A DNA stretch of 64,000 nt, taken from the NCBI GenBank assembly GCA_029432775.1, contig JAROAZ010000007.1:62001-126000 (forward strand), read 5' to 3'. The translations under genes were made by a program, and so were the position numbers. Shown here in pieces: positions 17,773 to 26,432 of the stretch. The notes beneath the pieces were generated by a model that worked only from the letters and a program-made list of their open reading frames with translations, did not search any database and had not been told where the DNA came from. The number at the start of each line of letters is the position of its first letter. Positions within the stretch are counted from its first letter, which is position 1. This DNA is from Pontiellaceae bacterium B12227. Its GTDB lineage: Bacteria > Verrucomicrobiota > Kiritimatiellia > Kiritimatiellales > Pontiellaceae.

Positions 17773-20700
17773 CTAGTTTTGATCCACCTTCAGACGGATG
17801 AATTCCGCATTGCCCATATCCGTGCGGTTGGTGACGGATTTGAATCCGCCGGACGAAACAGACTCACCGACCTCTTCCAGTTCATCGCCGCTCCAGTCGG
17901 GCGGGAAGAGCAGGTTGCCGCGCGCACCGAGCGAGAAGGTCAGGCTTGCATCATCGGTTCGCTCTTCATGAACATAATAGAACCAGTTGGTTCCTCCCTC
18001 TTCAGCCTGCCAGGTTTCTCCAATGGAATCCGGAGTCATTGGATCTCCGTTGGTTGCATATTCCATCAGGTTATTCTTACCGTCGCCGTCCGGGTTGTCG
18101 GCAGGGCCATTTTGTCCTTCCGGCACGCCATGCGAGCTGGCCCACCCGCCGAACTGGTCGAAGGTTCCCATCAGTGCGATGTTATCGATCCAGGTGTTGT
18201 AATCTTCGGCCCCCGCCTTCGGCGTCAGGGTAAAGGTGAACGTCACCGATTCACCGGCCGACAGGATGTGGTCCGCCAGCGTGGTCAGATCGACATCATG
18301 GTCATCGAAATCGTAATTCTGGAAGCCCATGACGGATAGACTGCTGACCAGCAGAACCGGCGTGTCTGTTACATCGCCGGAAACCGACAACGTAAACTCA
18401 TCCGAGCCAGCTGGATACCAGCGGCCGATATCAAAGTTCAGCGTCGACAGCTCAATATCACCCACTGTGCCGTTTGTAACAGTCAGCGTGGCCACCTGTT
18501 CATCACCGCTGAATCTCCAGCGTGAAATACCGGTCGGAGCGGCAGGTGTTGCGAGCGAACCATAGGTTCCATCGGCGGAGCCCAGCTCGGCATACTGAAG
18601 AGATCCCTCGCCGCCCATCCGGGCCAGCACACCGTCCACGGCAGCATCGGCCGTCAGGAATTCGGTGTCCATCAGGGCGATGATCCCGTTGGTCGGAACG
18701 TCTGCGGCGCGAGTCGCGTAAACTTCGAATTCGAACGTACGCGTTCCCACTCCTTTTTCATTCCAGTCAATTTGCATAACCGCACGGGCATAGTCGCCGG
18801 CCGCAACATTCGCCACGGTATTGTCAAACACCAGCGTAACGATATCGTTGGTAACTACAGGAACGCCAAGCTCCAGCGGAAGTGATCCGGAATAACTGAA
18901 CGCACCCGGATGCGTTTCTTGGGCAAATGTTACACCTGTGATGACTACATTGGTTTCGGCATCACCTTCGGTGTAGACCATTTGAATCAGTTCACTGATG
19001 GTTTCCGTGTAGCTGGAAACACCCATGCTGACCCGGCCACCGGGCACCTTCGTCATCACGGCACCGTTCACGCCGGAACCGAGCAGGGCAATGTTGTCCA
19101 CCACGCTCACGGCATTGGAGTTGGAGGGATCGCCATTGTAGAACGTGAATTCGATCAGAGCGGCTTCACCGTGCGCCAAGGTACGGTCGGCCAGACCGGT
19201 CAGGTCGATGTCGAAGTCATCGTAGTCGCCGGCGGTTCCGGGGAACTGGATCAGTTGTGCGATGTTGGTGAGAACAGGCACGGCCGTCACATCACCTGCC
19301 AGGGAGACGGAGAGACTGTTCAGCCCCTTGTTCCACATCTTCGCGGCATCGAAATGGAGCGAATCGAAGGTGCAGTCGTATCCAGTCGTATTAGTGATCG
19401 CCAAGCTGATGACCGGATAGGTGAGCGAGGCCTGAACGGCACCGCCATCCGTCCGGGCCTCACCGGCCAACGAACCGAAGGTGCCATCAGTGGAACCCTG
19501 GGAGCCGTTCAAGCCATGGTAGCCGGAAAGGGAGGCCGCCAAACCGCCGAGCTGGAAGGTCGGCCCCGCCCAGTTTTCTTCGAATAGCGCGATCGTGTTG
19601 CCCGGATTCACATCCAGGTACATAGCACTGACCGGCAGACTGGACGTGGAGCTGGAAGCCGATCCGACTTCGTTCCAGATAATTTCCATAGTACCCGTAG
19701 CGGTCTGTCCGGCCGCCAGGCCGGCAGTTGCATTGTTGAATTCAACCAGCACATTTTCGCTGACCACAGGACTGGTCAGCATCAACGGCAGGTTGGTTGA
19801 TGCACTGGAAAATGCGCCGGCATGGGACTGACTCACGATATTAACCGCAGTAACGGTTACGTTCGTCGGCATGGAGCTGGCTTCAATATAAGATACAGCA
19901 ACCGCGCCCGTAACCACACCTGCAGGATCATCCACATTCAGTGCCAGTTCGTCCTCCGGGTCAATTACGAACAGCGTAGGCGAAATCACGGCTCCAAGCA
20001 GCGCAATGTTATCTATTGCAAGGACGGAATCCGGGTTGGTTAGATCCATCGGATCAGAAACGGTTAGGGTGAACGAAGCGCTCTGACCGTAGGTGAGGCT
20101 GCGATCACTCAAACCGGTAAGGTCGATATCAAAGTCATCGAAATCATCCAAATAGGGCCCTGTACCGGTAATTTCATTGAATCCATAATGGTTGGTGACA
20201 GACGCATTGTTATCGATGTCACCGGCAATCGAAACAACAACCCGGTTCGGAGCTTTGGTCCAACGGCGACCGATATCAAAATTGAGCGAATCAAAGAAGA
20301 CTTCGGTGTCCGGGGTGGTATTGGTGATGGATACGACAACCGTGGGGCTGTTAACCGATGCACCCATGGCATTCTTGGCTGTAGGTGCCTCTCCGAGAAC
20401 CGCACCGTAGGACGTGTCGATGGAGCCATAATTTACATTCAACCCCAAACCGCCGGAAATCACGGCATCCACACCGGGAAACTTACGGTCGGCGGTGGTA
20501 AAGGTTTGGTCGAATGCGGCAATAATGTTGTCAGCTCCGATAAGACGGGTCGCACTGACCGGAACACTAGACGTATTACTGGTTGCTGATCCGACTTCGT
20601 TCCACACGATTTCAACGACGCCTGTGGCGGTCTCGGTGGCGGCCAGGCCGGCGATACCATTATCAAATCCAATGGAGACATCTTCCGATGCCGGGGTCGG

Positions 20701-21594
20701 CGCACTGATCGTCAATGGAAGAGCCGTTGCATTTTCAAAGGCACCGGCATGGGTCTGGCTGAGTATAGAAACCGAGGTAATTTCCACGTTTGCCGGAGGG
20801 TTTCCTGCTGTATAGGAAACAGCAACGGTTCCGGTTACAACCGATGTGCTTTCAAATGTCATTGTAAGCTCTTCGGCGGGATCCAGAGCCACCACAGCGG
20901 GGAACGCGACGCTGTCGTCGGTTGTCACGATCACATCATCGATGGTCGCAACTTTATGGGCAGAGGATAATCCAATACAGTTGAATCCAATCACAATATC
21001 GTCCGCTCCGTTGTATGCAAACGGAATCGTGTAGGCGCCCTCGATGGGATCATTATTGGCCAGTCCGCCAATATTGGTACTGATCAGCATGCTCACCGAA
21101 GCAGAACCGACAGCCTGAAGGCCTACGCCGGATCCATCAGTGACAAAAGTATGGTTCGGGCCGCCAAGCACATCATATTCGACCGCATTACCTACTGTGC
21201 CCGGATTCTGGATACTGAAAACCGCAACCTCCAGTTTGCCACTATTCTGTAGATTCTGTAGAAAGAAATCCAACTGGGCATTGGGATTGGGTCCACTGAA
21301 CTGATCGGCCGTAATGGTATAGAGCGCCACACGGCTCTTATCGTTACTGCTCTTAATCAGCAGCTTTCCAAAAGTATTCGTGTAAACCGCAGCATTCAGG
21401 GCAGTCAGCCAGCGATTATCACCCAATCCTCCGAGAATTTCATCGGCATTCTGGGGATCACCACTGTTCCATAGAAGCTCCACTCGATCGAACGTGCTAA
21501 AATCCTCTACCACATTGGTAACGATTGCCGCCTGGGCGGTCCCGACACCGGCCACAATAACAGCTGTTAATATTGCCAATAAACCTCTCTTCAT
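17773..21594 (-). CDS. giant secreted repeat protein (CBM-like plus three tandem two-module repeats)
   Basis: 1273 residues with a signal peptide. After a CBM-like first 230 residues (ending TIDDVIV) come three tandem repeats of about 300 residues. Each repeat has an Ig/Fn3-like part (TGTVAVSYT, QTHAGAF, IVWNEVGSA) and a second beta module (DGTFGSLAG, LxFDIGRxW, DDFDIDLTGL, DNIALLG). The second module also occurs once in each of the next two genes' products. The tail has NPDGDGKNNLMEYATNG and ends AEFIRLKVDQN. No catalytic motif is visible; it could be a polysaccharide-binding scaffold or adhesin. GGAGA lies before the ATG. It is first in its unit, with operator copy 3 at 21732. None of the TTCCAA palindromes that are frequent elsewhere was found in it. 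Confidence 0.75.
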   Translation of the reverse strand: MKRGLLAILTAVIVAGVGTAQAAIVTNVVEDFSTFDRVELLWNSGDPQNADEILGGLGDNRWLTALNAAVYTNTFGKLLIKSSNDKSRVALYTITADQFSGPNPNAQLDFFLQNLQNSGKLEVAVFSIQNPGTVGNAVEYDVLGGPNHTFVTDGSGVGLQAVGSASVSMLISTNIGGLANNDPIEGAYTIPFAYNGADDIVIGFNCIGLSSAHKVATIDDVIVTTDDSVAFPAVVALDPAEELTMTFESTSVVTGTVAVSYTAGNPPANVEITSVSILSQTHAGAFENATALPLTISAPTPASEDVSIGFDNGIAGLAATETATGVVEIVWNEVGSATSNTSSVPVSATRLIGADNIIAAFDQTFTTADRKFPGVDAVISGGLGLNVNYGSIDTSYGAVLGEAPTAKNAMGASVNSPTVVVSITNTTPDTEVFFDSLNFDIGRRWTKAPNRVVVSIAGDIDNNASVTNHYGFNEITGTGPYLDDFDDFDIDLTGLSDRSLTYGQSASFTLTVSDPMDLTNPDSVLAIDNIALLGAVISPTLFVIDPEDELALNVDDPAGVVTGAVAVSYIEASSMPTNVTVTAVNIVSQSHAGAFSSASTNLPLMLTSPVVSENVLVEFNNATAGLAAGQTATGTMEIIWNEVGSASSSTSSLPVSAMYLDVNPGNTIALFEENWAGPTFQLGGLAASLSGYHGLNGSQGSTDGTFGSLAGEARTDGGAVQASLTYPVISLAITNTTGYDCTFDSLHFDAAKMWNKGLNSLSVSLAGDVTAVPVLTNIAQLIQFPGTAGDYDDFDIDLTGLADRTLAHGEAALIEFTFYNGDPSNSNAVSVVDNIALLGSGVNGAVMTKVPGGRVSMGVSSYTETISELIQMVYTEGDAETNVVITGVTFAQETHPGAFSYSGSLPLELGVPVVTNDIVTLVFDNTVANVAAGDYARAVMQIDWNEKGVGTRTFEFEVYATRAADVPTNGIIALMDTEFLTADAAVDGVLARMGGEGSLQYAELGSADGTYGSLATPAAPTGISRWRFSGDEQVATLTVTNGTVGDIELSTLNFDIGRWYPAGSDEFTLSVSGDVTDTPVLLVSSLSVMGFQNYDFDDHDVDLTTLADHILSAGESVTFTFTLTPKAGAEDYNTWIDNIALMGTFDQFGGWASSHGVPEGQNGPADNPDGDGKNNLMEYATNGDPMTPDSIGETWQAEEGGTNWFYYVHEERTDDASLTFSLGARGNLLFPPDWSGDELEEVGESVSSGGFKSVTNRTDMGNAEFIRLKVDQN

Positions 21595-21731
21595 CTCAAC
21601 TCTCCTATTTGTTCCTTTAAATTGCCGATAACCGGCAATCTTATTCCGGAAACTTCACCCCCCATACAGGGCACGGGTAACCTTTTCCGATTTATACCCT
21701 ATTAAGATACCTCCACCCGAAAGTTTCGTAT

Positions 21732-21751
21732 ACCTAGAGAAATCTCTAGGT
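21732..21751 (-). promoter_or_regulatory. putative operator copy 3 (perfect palindrome)
   Basis: ACCTAGAGAAATCTCTAGGT is a perfect inverted repeat: nine-base arms around AA. It is 137 nt before the start at 21594. On the transcribed strand, AT-rich stretches (TATCTTAATA and GGTATAAAT) follow within 45 nt and could hold the -10 box. This is the best copy of the six. Confidence 0.7.
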
Positions 21752-21780
21752 GAACTATACCCGGGCTGAATTTTCTTTTT

Positions 21781-21796
21781 TTCGATAATTATCGAA
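21781..21796. promoter_or_regulatory. 16-bp perfect palindrome
   Basis: TTCGATAATTATCGAA, 30 bp from operator copy 3 in a 365-nt gene-free gap between the sulfatase stop (21960) and the repeat-protein start (21594). It could be a second regulator site. No gene is visible in the rest of this gap. Confidence 0.4.
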
Positions 21797-21959
21797 CATA
21801 ACCCCAAACACTAGGATCTGCATTTCAACCGACAGCTATTGATTAAAATGAGGCCCGATTCCGTATCGTAAAAAAGCTGCGCATGAACCCGGTTTCCATC
21901 GTTTCTATTCAGGTTCATCGCTGCACCCAAGATGGAGGCCATCATGAACAAGAGTCTTT

Positions 21960-23471
21960 TTATAAGCCAGCCGTCGGCTTGTTGACACACTGCTGAAGCA
22001 ACTTGAGCATCCGCTCTGCAAGAATGGAGTATTCCGGATTATTCAGCAGGTTCTTCGCCTCATCCTCCGTCGGATTATCTTTCAGATTGAAGAGTTGTTT
22101 CGGCTGTAGGTTTTTAAGATTTTTTCCATAGACATGCAGTTTCCAGTCGCCCTGCCGAAGCGCTGCTTTTCCTGTTTGAGAATAGTGAACGAGCACCGTA
22201 TGTCCCCTGGCACCCTTTTCCTGCGTGAGCAGTGGCATCAGATTGACCGAGTCCATCACTTGATCGCGTGAAATTTCCTGTCCCGTTACCGCTGCTATGG
22301 TTGCCACCACATCCAGCCCACTGATCGTTTCCTTTGATCGGGTATCCGGCTCAATTATGCCCGGCCAGACGGCTATAAACGGAATGCGATGCCCGCCTTC
22401 CCGCACGGCACCTTTCAGGCCGTTCCATCCGTTGGTCGGATCGTGACCAAGTTCTTCGGCTTCAGGATCCGCTGCGAGCCCGCCGTTGTCGGAGGTAAAG
22501 ATAAACAGGGTATTGTCGTAGACGCCTGCTATTTCCAAAGCCTGGATCAGCACGCCCACCTGGGCATCGAGTTCTTTGACCATATCGCCGTGCGGCCCCG
22601 GGGTGGTGCCGGCAATTTTCACTCCGGCCAACTCTGCAGGCGGAGTATGCGGTATGTGGACTGCCTGCGTGCAATAATACATAAAGAACGGTTGTTCAAG
22701 AGATGTTCGGGTCTGCCGCTTGATATACGCCCGCGCCTTATCCGCAAGCATCGGCCCGGCCAGCGTCGGATCCCAGTTTGAATCCCCGATCTGCGTCAGG
22801 TCGTTATGTTTACGAGAAACGTCATACGCATTCTGTTTCGGTCCGATCAGTTTCCAGTCGGAGTCCGGCTTCAGGGGAATCCATTCTCCGTTTTCATAAA
22901 AGGCAAACGGCATATTCTGGATTCCGGCAGGCAGTTCAAATGAATAATCAAAGCCCCATTGATTCGGACCATTCGTGCGCCTGGCCAGATCATATTTTTT
23001 ATACCGGTCTTTCCATGCAAATTTCGTTTCAGAATCTATAACCTTAAAATCACCGCCCATGCCCGACTTACCGAAAAAGGCCGTTGCATACCCCGCACTT
23101 TTCGCAATCCGGGCACTGGTGGTAAACTGGGGATAGACACCCGTTTTTTCCCAGACTCCCCACACACCATAGGGTTTATAATTCCGATAGGAATAACTCC
23201 CCGTCAGCATTCCGAATCGACTTGGCGCACAAAGCGGCGCGGCGGAATGCGCATCGTCGAATCGCATACCCTCCGAAATCAGACGATCGATGTTGGGCGT
23301 CGGGATCAACTCTTTTTCACCCGTACGCTCACGGTGATAAAAGCCGATGTCCCCCGGCCCGAGATCATCGGCCAGAACCACAACAATATTTGGCCGTTGG
23401 TTCGCGTTTACAAGTTGCATGGTCATCAAAAGAACCATGCTGTTCAGAATACATGTATACCCATTGCTCAT
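21960..23471 (-). CDS. S1 sulfatase
   Basis: 503 residues with a Sec-type signal. The core starts at QRPNIVVVLADDLGPGDIG, with the Asp-Asp calcium ligands. The formylglycine motif is C-A-P-S-R at C81. Other active-site stretches are FFGKSGMGG (Lys), IHIP-type His in QAVHIPHTPP and FTSDNGG (Asp-Asn). Note that the family GKWHLG motif is replaced by GKSGMGGD, so one lysine/histidine pair is variant. It starts two bases after the stop of the sulfatase upstream, so the two form one transcript under operator copy 4. Presumably it acts on one sulfate position of the galactan; which one is not visible. Confidence 0.88.
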   Translation of the reverse strand: MSNGYTCILNSMVLLMTMQLVNANQRPNIVVVLADDLGPGDIGFYHRERTGEKELIPTPNIDRLISEGMRFDDAHSAAPLCAPSRFGMLTGSYSYRNYKPYGVWGVWEKTGVYPQFTTSARIAKSAGYATAFFGKSGMGGDFKVIDSETKFAWKDRYKKYDLARRTNGPNQWGFDYSFELPAGIQNMPFAFYENGEWIPLKPDSDWKLIGPKQNAYDVSRKHNDLTQIGDSNWDPTLAGPMLADKARAYIKRQTRTSLEQPFFMYYCTQAVHIPHTPPAELAGVKIAGTTPGPHGDMVKELDAQVGVLIQALEIAGVYDNTLFIFTSDNGGLAADPEAEELGHDPTNGWNGLKGAVREGGHRIPFIAVWPGIIEPDTRSKETISGLDVVATIAAVTGQEISRDQVMDSVNLMPLLTQEKGARGHTVLVHYSQTGKAALRQGDWKLHVYGKNLKNLQPKQLFNLKDNPTEDEAKNLLNNPEYSILAERMLKLLQQCVNKPTAGL

Positions 23472-23473
23472 TT

Positions 23474-25069
23474 TTATTCCCGTTGCGCCAGATCCGGCAG
23501 CGCTTCATCAAATTCTGCAATCATCTCTGAAAGTACGCCCCGGTGTTCGATTGAGGCGGCCAGATTCCGCGACTCGTTCGGATCGACTTTATAGTCGTAT
23601 AGTTCGCGCCCAACCACATCACCCGTGGAGGCAATGCGACCGTCGCAATTCAAAATCCGTCGCCATTCAACATAGCGATATCCTAGCGTCCGGATGGCCC
23701 AGCCCATCACAGGCCCCTCCTCTACCTTCAAACGCATATATTGACTTACCGCAACCAGGTTGCCGCCAGCTTGTTCGCCGCGCATCAGACCGACCAGACT
23801 CTCTCCATCCAATCGCGGCGGCGCATCCAGCCCGGCCAACTCGCAAAGGGTTGGGAAAAGATCGATCAGTTCGGTCATTGCTTCGTTTTCAACCACGCCG
23901 CCAGGAATAGATGGATCTGAAATGATCAACGGAGCTAGGGTCGCCTGCTCATAGTTGGTATGCTTACCCCACACCTGCTTGTCGCCCAGATGAAAGCCGT
24001 GATCCCCCCAAAGGCAGATAATGGTATTCTCTGCGAGCCCCGCATCTTCCAATGCCTGGAACAATTTTCCAATCTGAGCATCAACATAGGAAACGCAGGC
24101 GGCATATCCGTGCAGCATGTGGCGCTGCAATGCTTCCGGGATCGGCCCCTGCTCCGGAACCGGATAAAATCCACGCGCTTCAATGTAGTCCGTTTCGGCA
24201 CAGGCAACCCTGTCTTTTGGATACATCTGCACCGGCTCAACCTTGAAATCCCCTGGCGAATAGAGGTCCCAGTATTTCTTTGGCGCCACGAACGGGAGAT
24301 GCGGCTTGTAGTAGCCGACCGCCAGAAAAAACGGTTTCCCGCTTTTACCATGCTCCCGGATCACCTTCAGTGCAGGGGCTGTCATGACATTCCCTTCTGC
24401 ATAGGCTTCGTCCGGAAGATCCATCGATTCACAAACCGGCCGGGCCCCTTTTATGGTCGACAAATATTCATTCCGGTTACGCTTGTTGAGTTTCCGGCGT
24501 TTTACTTCCGCCAGGGCGTCTTCGATAATTTTCCGCGTCGCGGGATTCTGATACCCCCCTCCAACCGGTTTGACGGGATAGAGAGCTTCGTCCCATTCCC
24601 ACTGTACACCGCCATCATGACTCCAGCTCTTCCGATCCTGAAATTTGTCCGTATTACGCGAATCAAACACCTTGCCGAACCCAAGCGCTGTATAACCGTT
24701 TTCCTTAAAGTATTCCGGAATGGTCTTCAGCCCGGGCACCCGTTTGCGGGCAGCAGCTACCTGCTGTTCCTCCCAGCCTGTACCCATGCTGTAGATACCG
24801 GTTGTATCGGGTCGAAGTCCGGTGAGCACACTCATCCGGCTCGGACCGCAAAGAGCCACCTGGCAATAGGTATTGCGAAACACGGTACCCGCCTTCGCCA
24901 GACGATCGATATTCGGCGTCTTGACCACAGGATGATCATAACAGCCCAGCCACGGCTTTAAATCATCGACTGCAATGAACAACACATTAGGTTTATGCTC
25001 GATGGCGCCCAACACGGTCGTTGCAATGAACGACGCAAATATAAATCCCATCGATACTCTGTTATTCAA
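23474..25069 (-). CDS. S1 sulfatase, iduronate-2-sulfatase-like
   Basis: About 531 residues. I start at the TTG at 25069: GAGAGG lies five bases before it and it adds a basic residue to the signal peptide; an ATG at 25051 is the alternative. The core opens KPNVLFIAVDDLKPWLGCY and the formylglycine motif C-G-P-S-R is at C74 of this start. The layout resembles iduronate-2-sulfatase relatives (GFGKVFD, SWSHDGG, YYKPHLPF, LWGDHGFHLGD). Such relatives in algal clusters desulfate galactose rather than iduronate, so the name reflects similarity only. It is first in a two-sulfatase unit. Confidence 0.88.
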   Translation of the reverse strand: MNNRVSMGFIFASFIATTVLGAIEHKPNVLFIAVDDLKPWLGCYDHPVVKTPNIDRLAKAGTVFRNTYCQVALCGPSRMSVLTGLRPDTTGIYSMGTGWEEQQVAAARKRVPGLKTIPEYFKENGYTALGFGKVFDSRNTDKFQDRKSWSHDGGVQWEWDEALYPVKPVGGGYQNPATRKIIEDALAEVKRRKLNKRNRNEYLSTIKGARPVCESMDLPDEAYAEGNVMTAPALKVIREHGKSGKPFFLAVGYYKPHLPFVAPKKYWDLYSPGDFKVEPVQMYPKDRVACAETDYIEARGFYPVPEQGPIPEALQRHMLHGYAACVSYVDAQIGKLFQALEDAGLAENTIICLWGDHGFHLGDKQVWGKHTNYEQATLAPLIISDPSIPGGVVENEAMTELIDLFPTLCELAGLDAPPRLDGESLVGLMRGEQAGGNLVAVSQYMRLKVEEGPVMGWAIRTLGYRYVEWRRILNCDGRIASTGDVVGRELYDYKVDPNESRNLAASIEHRGVLSEMIAEFDEALPDLAQRE

Positions 25070-25134
25070 TGCAACCTCTCCCAATCTATACGTACAAGCT
25101 CTCAACGATGCTATCGCAATACGCCTTAAGGAAC

Positions 25135-25154
25135 TACTAGAGGATCCTCCAGGG
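25135..25154 (-). promoter_or_regulatory. putative operator copy 4 (divergent copy)
   Basis: The plus strand reads TACTAGAGGATCCTCCAGGG, the weakest of the six: the left arm matches but the right end is CCAGGG rather than CTAGGT. It still has dyad symmetry about GGATCC. It lies 65 nt before the sulfatase TTG start, with TATTGC about 13 nt downstream as a possible -10. Confidence 0.45.
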
Positions 25155-25281
25155 GGAAATCAGATTGGTCATCAGCCTACCTGATCTTCAACTCAATCAC
25201 TTCGTGTAGACCGTCGGGTCCGTCCGCTTCATCAGTTCTCAGAAGCCCCGTTCATAGTTATGCTGCAGCACCTTGTTGAAT

Positions 25282-25662
25282 CTAGGAGGAAACCTTCGTA
25301 AAAAGCTCTTGCAAGACATCAATAATTTCCAGGCATTCGGACTCTTTCAGCAGATAGCCCGTTGCCCCCGCATCCATAGCCTCCTGTACTTTCCGCTTAT
25401 CCTTGAACACCGTCAGAACAATGACCGCAAGGTCGGGTAACTCCAGCGACAGTTTGCGGATGGCCTCGATGCCGCTCATACCGGGCAGCCCCATATCCAT
25501 CAGCACCACATCGGGCGGGGGCTCTCTTTCGAGCGTCCCGAACAACTCTACGCAGGAAGGAAATACATTTCCCACCAGAATATCGTCTTCGAGTTCAAGC
25601 GACATCCGTAAATTCCGGCGGTACCCTGCATCATCTTCCACGATCCATATATTCATCAGCAA
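25282..25662 (-). CDS. receiver-only response regulator (no output domain)
   Basis: 126 residues, only a CheY-like receiver: acidic pocket VEDD, phospho-acceptor Asp in VVLMDMGLPG, Thr in VLTVFKD and Lys in YLLKES. It closely matches the receiver of the 26428 gene (both have VEDDAGYRRNL, VFPSC, MSGIEAIR/MSGLEAIR) but stops where the helix-turn-helix would follow, and I see no remnant downstream. It has its own operator copy (25718). It could act as a phosphate sink or competitor for the local kinase. It is a recent duplicate that lost, or never had, its DNA-binding half. Confidence 0.85.
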   Translation of the reverse strand: MLMNIWIVEDDAGYRRNLRMSLELEDDILVGNVFPSCVELFGTLEREPPPDVVLMDMGLPGMSGIEAIRKLSLELPDLAVIVLTVFKDKRKVQEAMDAGATGYLLKESECLEIIDVLQELFTKVSS

Positions 25663-25717
25663 TACTCACAATCTTCTACAATTGATCTGTATTATGCTGA
25701 TCGGTATGTATAGCGTC

Positions 25718-25737
25718 TACTGGTGAAATCTCTAGGT
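25718..25737 (-). promoter_or_regulatory. putative operator copy 5 (before receiver-only regulator)
   Basis: The plus strand reads TACTGGTGAAATCTCTAGGT. It is 55 nt before the receiver-only gene start and about 55 nt after the stop of the full regulator. CATAAT about 21 nt downstream on the transcribed strand may be the -10. Its position before a regulator gene suggests feedback control. Confidence 0.6.
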
Positions 25738-25792
25738 AGGACAAGACGGGTCGAACGTCCTGCAACTGGAGGATGCGGAATGCTCAGCGGGG

Positions 25793-26428
25793 TCAGATAA
25801 TACCAGCTCGCAGGGCTTTGGCGACAGCACCGGTCTGGGACTGAACCTGAAGTTTTTTATAGATATTGGTGAGGTGAAACCCTGTTGTGCCGACACTGAT
25901 ACCCAGTACATGAGCGATTTCTTTAACGGCCAAACCGTCGGCCAGCTTTTCCAGCACTTCGATCTCACGTGTGGATAAATTAAACTCATCATCGGGGGCC
26001 GGCCTGCGAAGCTCTTCCACCACAATCCGGGCTATGGCGGGACTCAATGCGGAGCCACCGAAGAAAACTTCGCGCAGGCCTTTGACGATTTCCGACCCAT
26101 CAGATTCCTTGAGCAAGTAGCCCGCAGCTCCTGCATCCAGCGCTTCGATCACTTTTTCTTTGTCTTTGAAAACCGTTAATACCATCACCGCAACATCCGG
26201 AGCTTCTGATGACATTATTCGAATGGCCTCAAGCCCGCTCATACCGGGCAATCCTAGATCCATCAGTACCACATCGGGAGCGGAATCCTTTTCCAAGGCA
26301 TCGAAAAATTCAAGGCACGAAGGAAAAACGCGGCCCACGGTGATTTTGTCCTCAAGTTCCAGCGATAACTTTAAGTTACGCCGATATCCCGCATCATCTT
26401 CCACTAGCCATATATTGATCGGTATCAT
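25793..26428 (-). CDS. NarL/LuxR-type response regulator
   Basis: 211 residues. The receiver is residues 1 to about 125 (VEDDAGYRRN, phospho-acceptor in VVLMDLGLPGMSG, YLLKESDG). The LuxR-type HTH is residues about 145 to 205 (STREIEVLEKLADGLAVKEI, then GISVGTTGFHLTNIYKKLQV). It starts four bases after the kinase stop, so they form a pair. NarL-type regulators bind inverted repeats, which fits the 20-bp palindromes in this island; that link is inferred. The likely signal is a galactan oligosaccharide sensed by the kinase. Confidence 0.93.
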   Translation of the reverse strand: MIPINIWLVEDDAGYRRNLKLSLELEDKITVGRVFPSCLEFFDALEKDSAPDVVLMDLGLPGMSGLEAIRIMSSEAPDVAVMVLTVFKDKEKVIEALDAGAAGYLLKESDGSEIVKGLREVFFGGSALSPAIARIVVEELRRPAPDDEFNLSTREIEVLEKLADGLAVKEIAHVLGISVGTTGFHLTNIYKKLQVQSQTGAVAKALRAGII

Positions 26429-26432
26429 AATA

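Noticed and set aside
17773..21594. Internal repeats taken as a CRISPR or satellite array
   Set aside because: The repeats are about 300 residues long, differ in DNA sequence and keep the reading frame: protein modules, not DNA repeats.
26291..26305. TTCCAAGGCATCGAA as a palindrome copy
   Set aside because: Two mismatches in the right arm; left out of the count, as were TTCCAA halves at 2233, 24067 and 11881.
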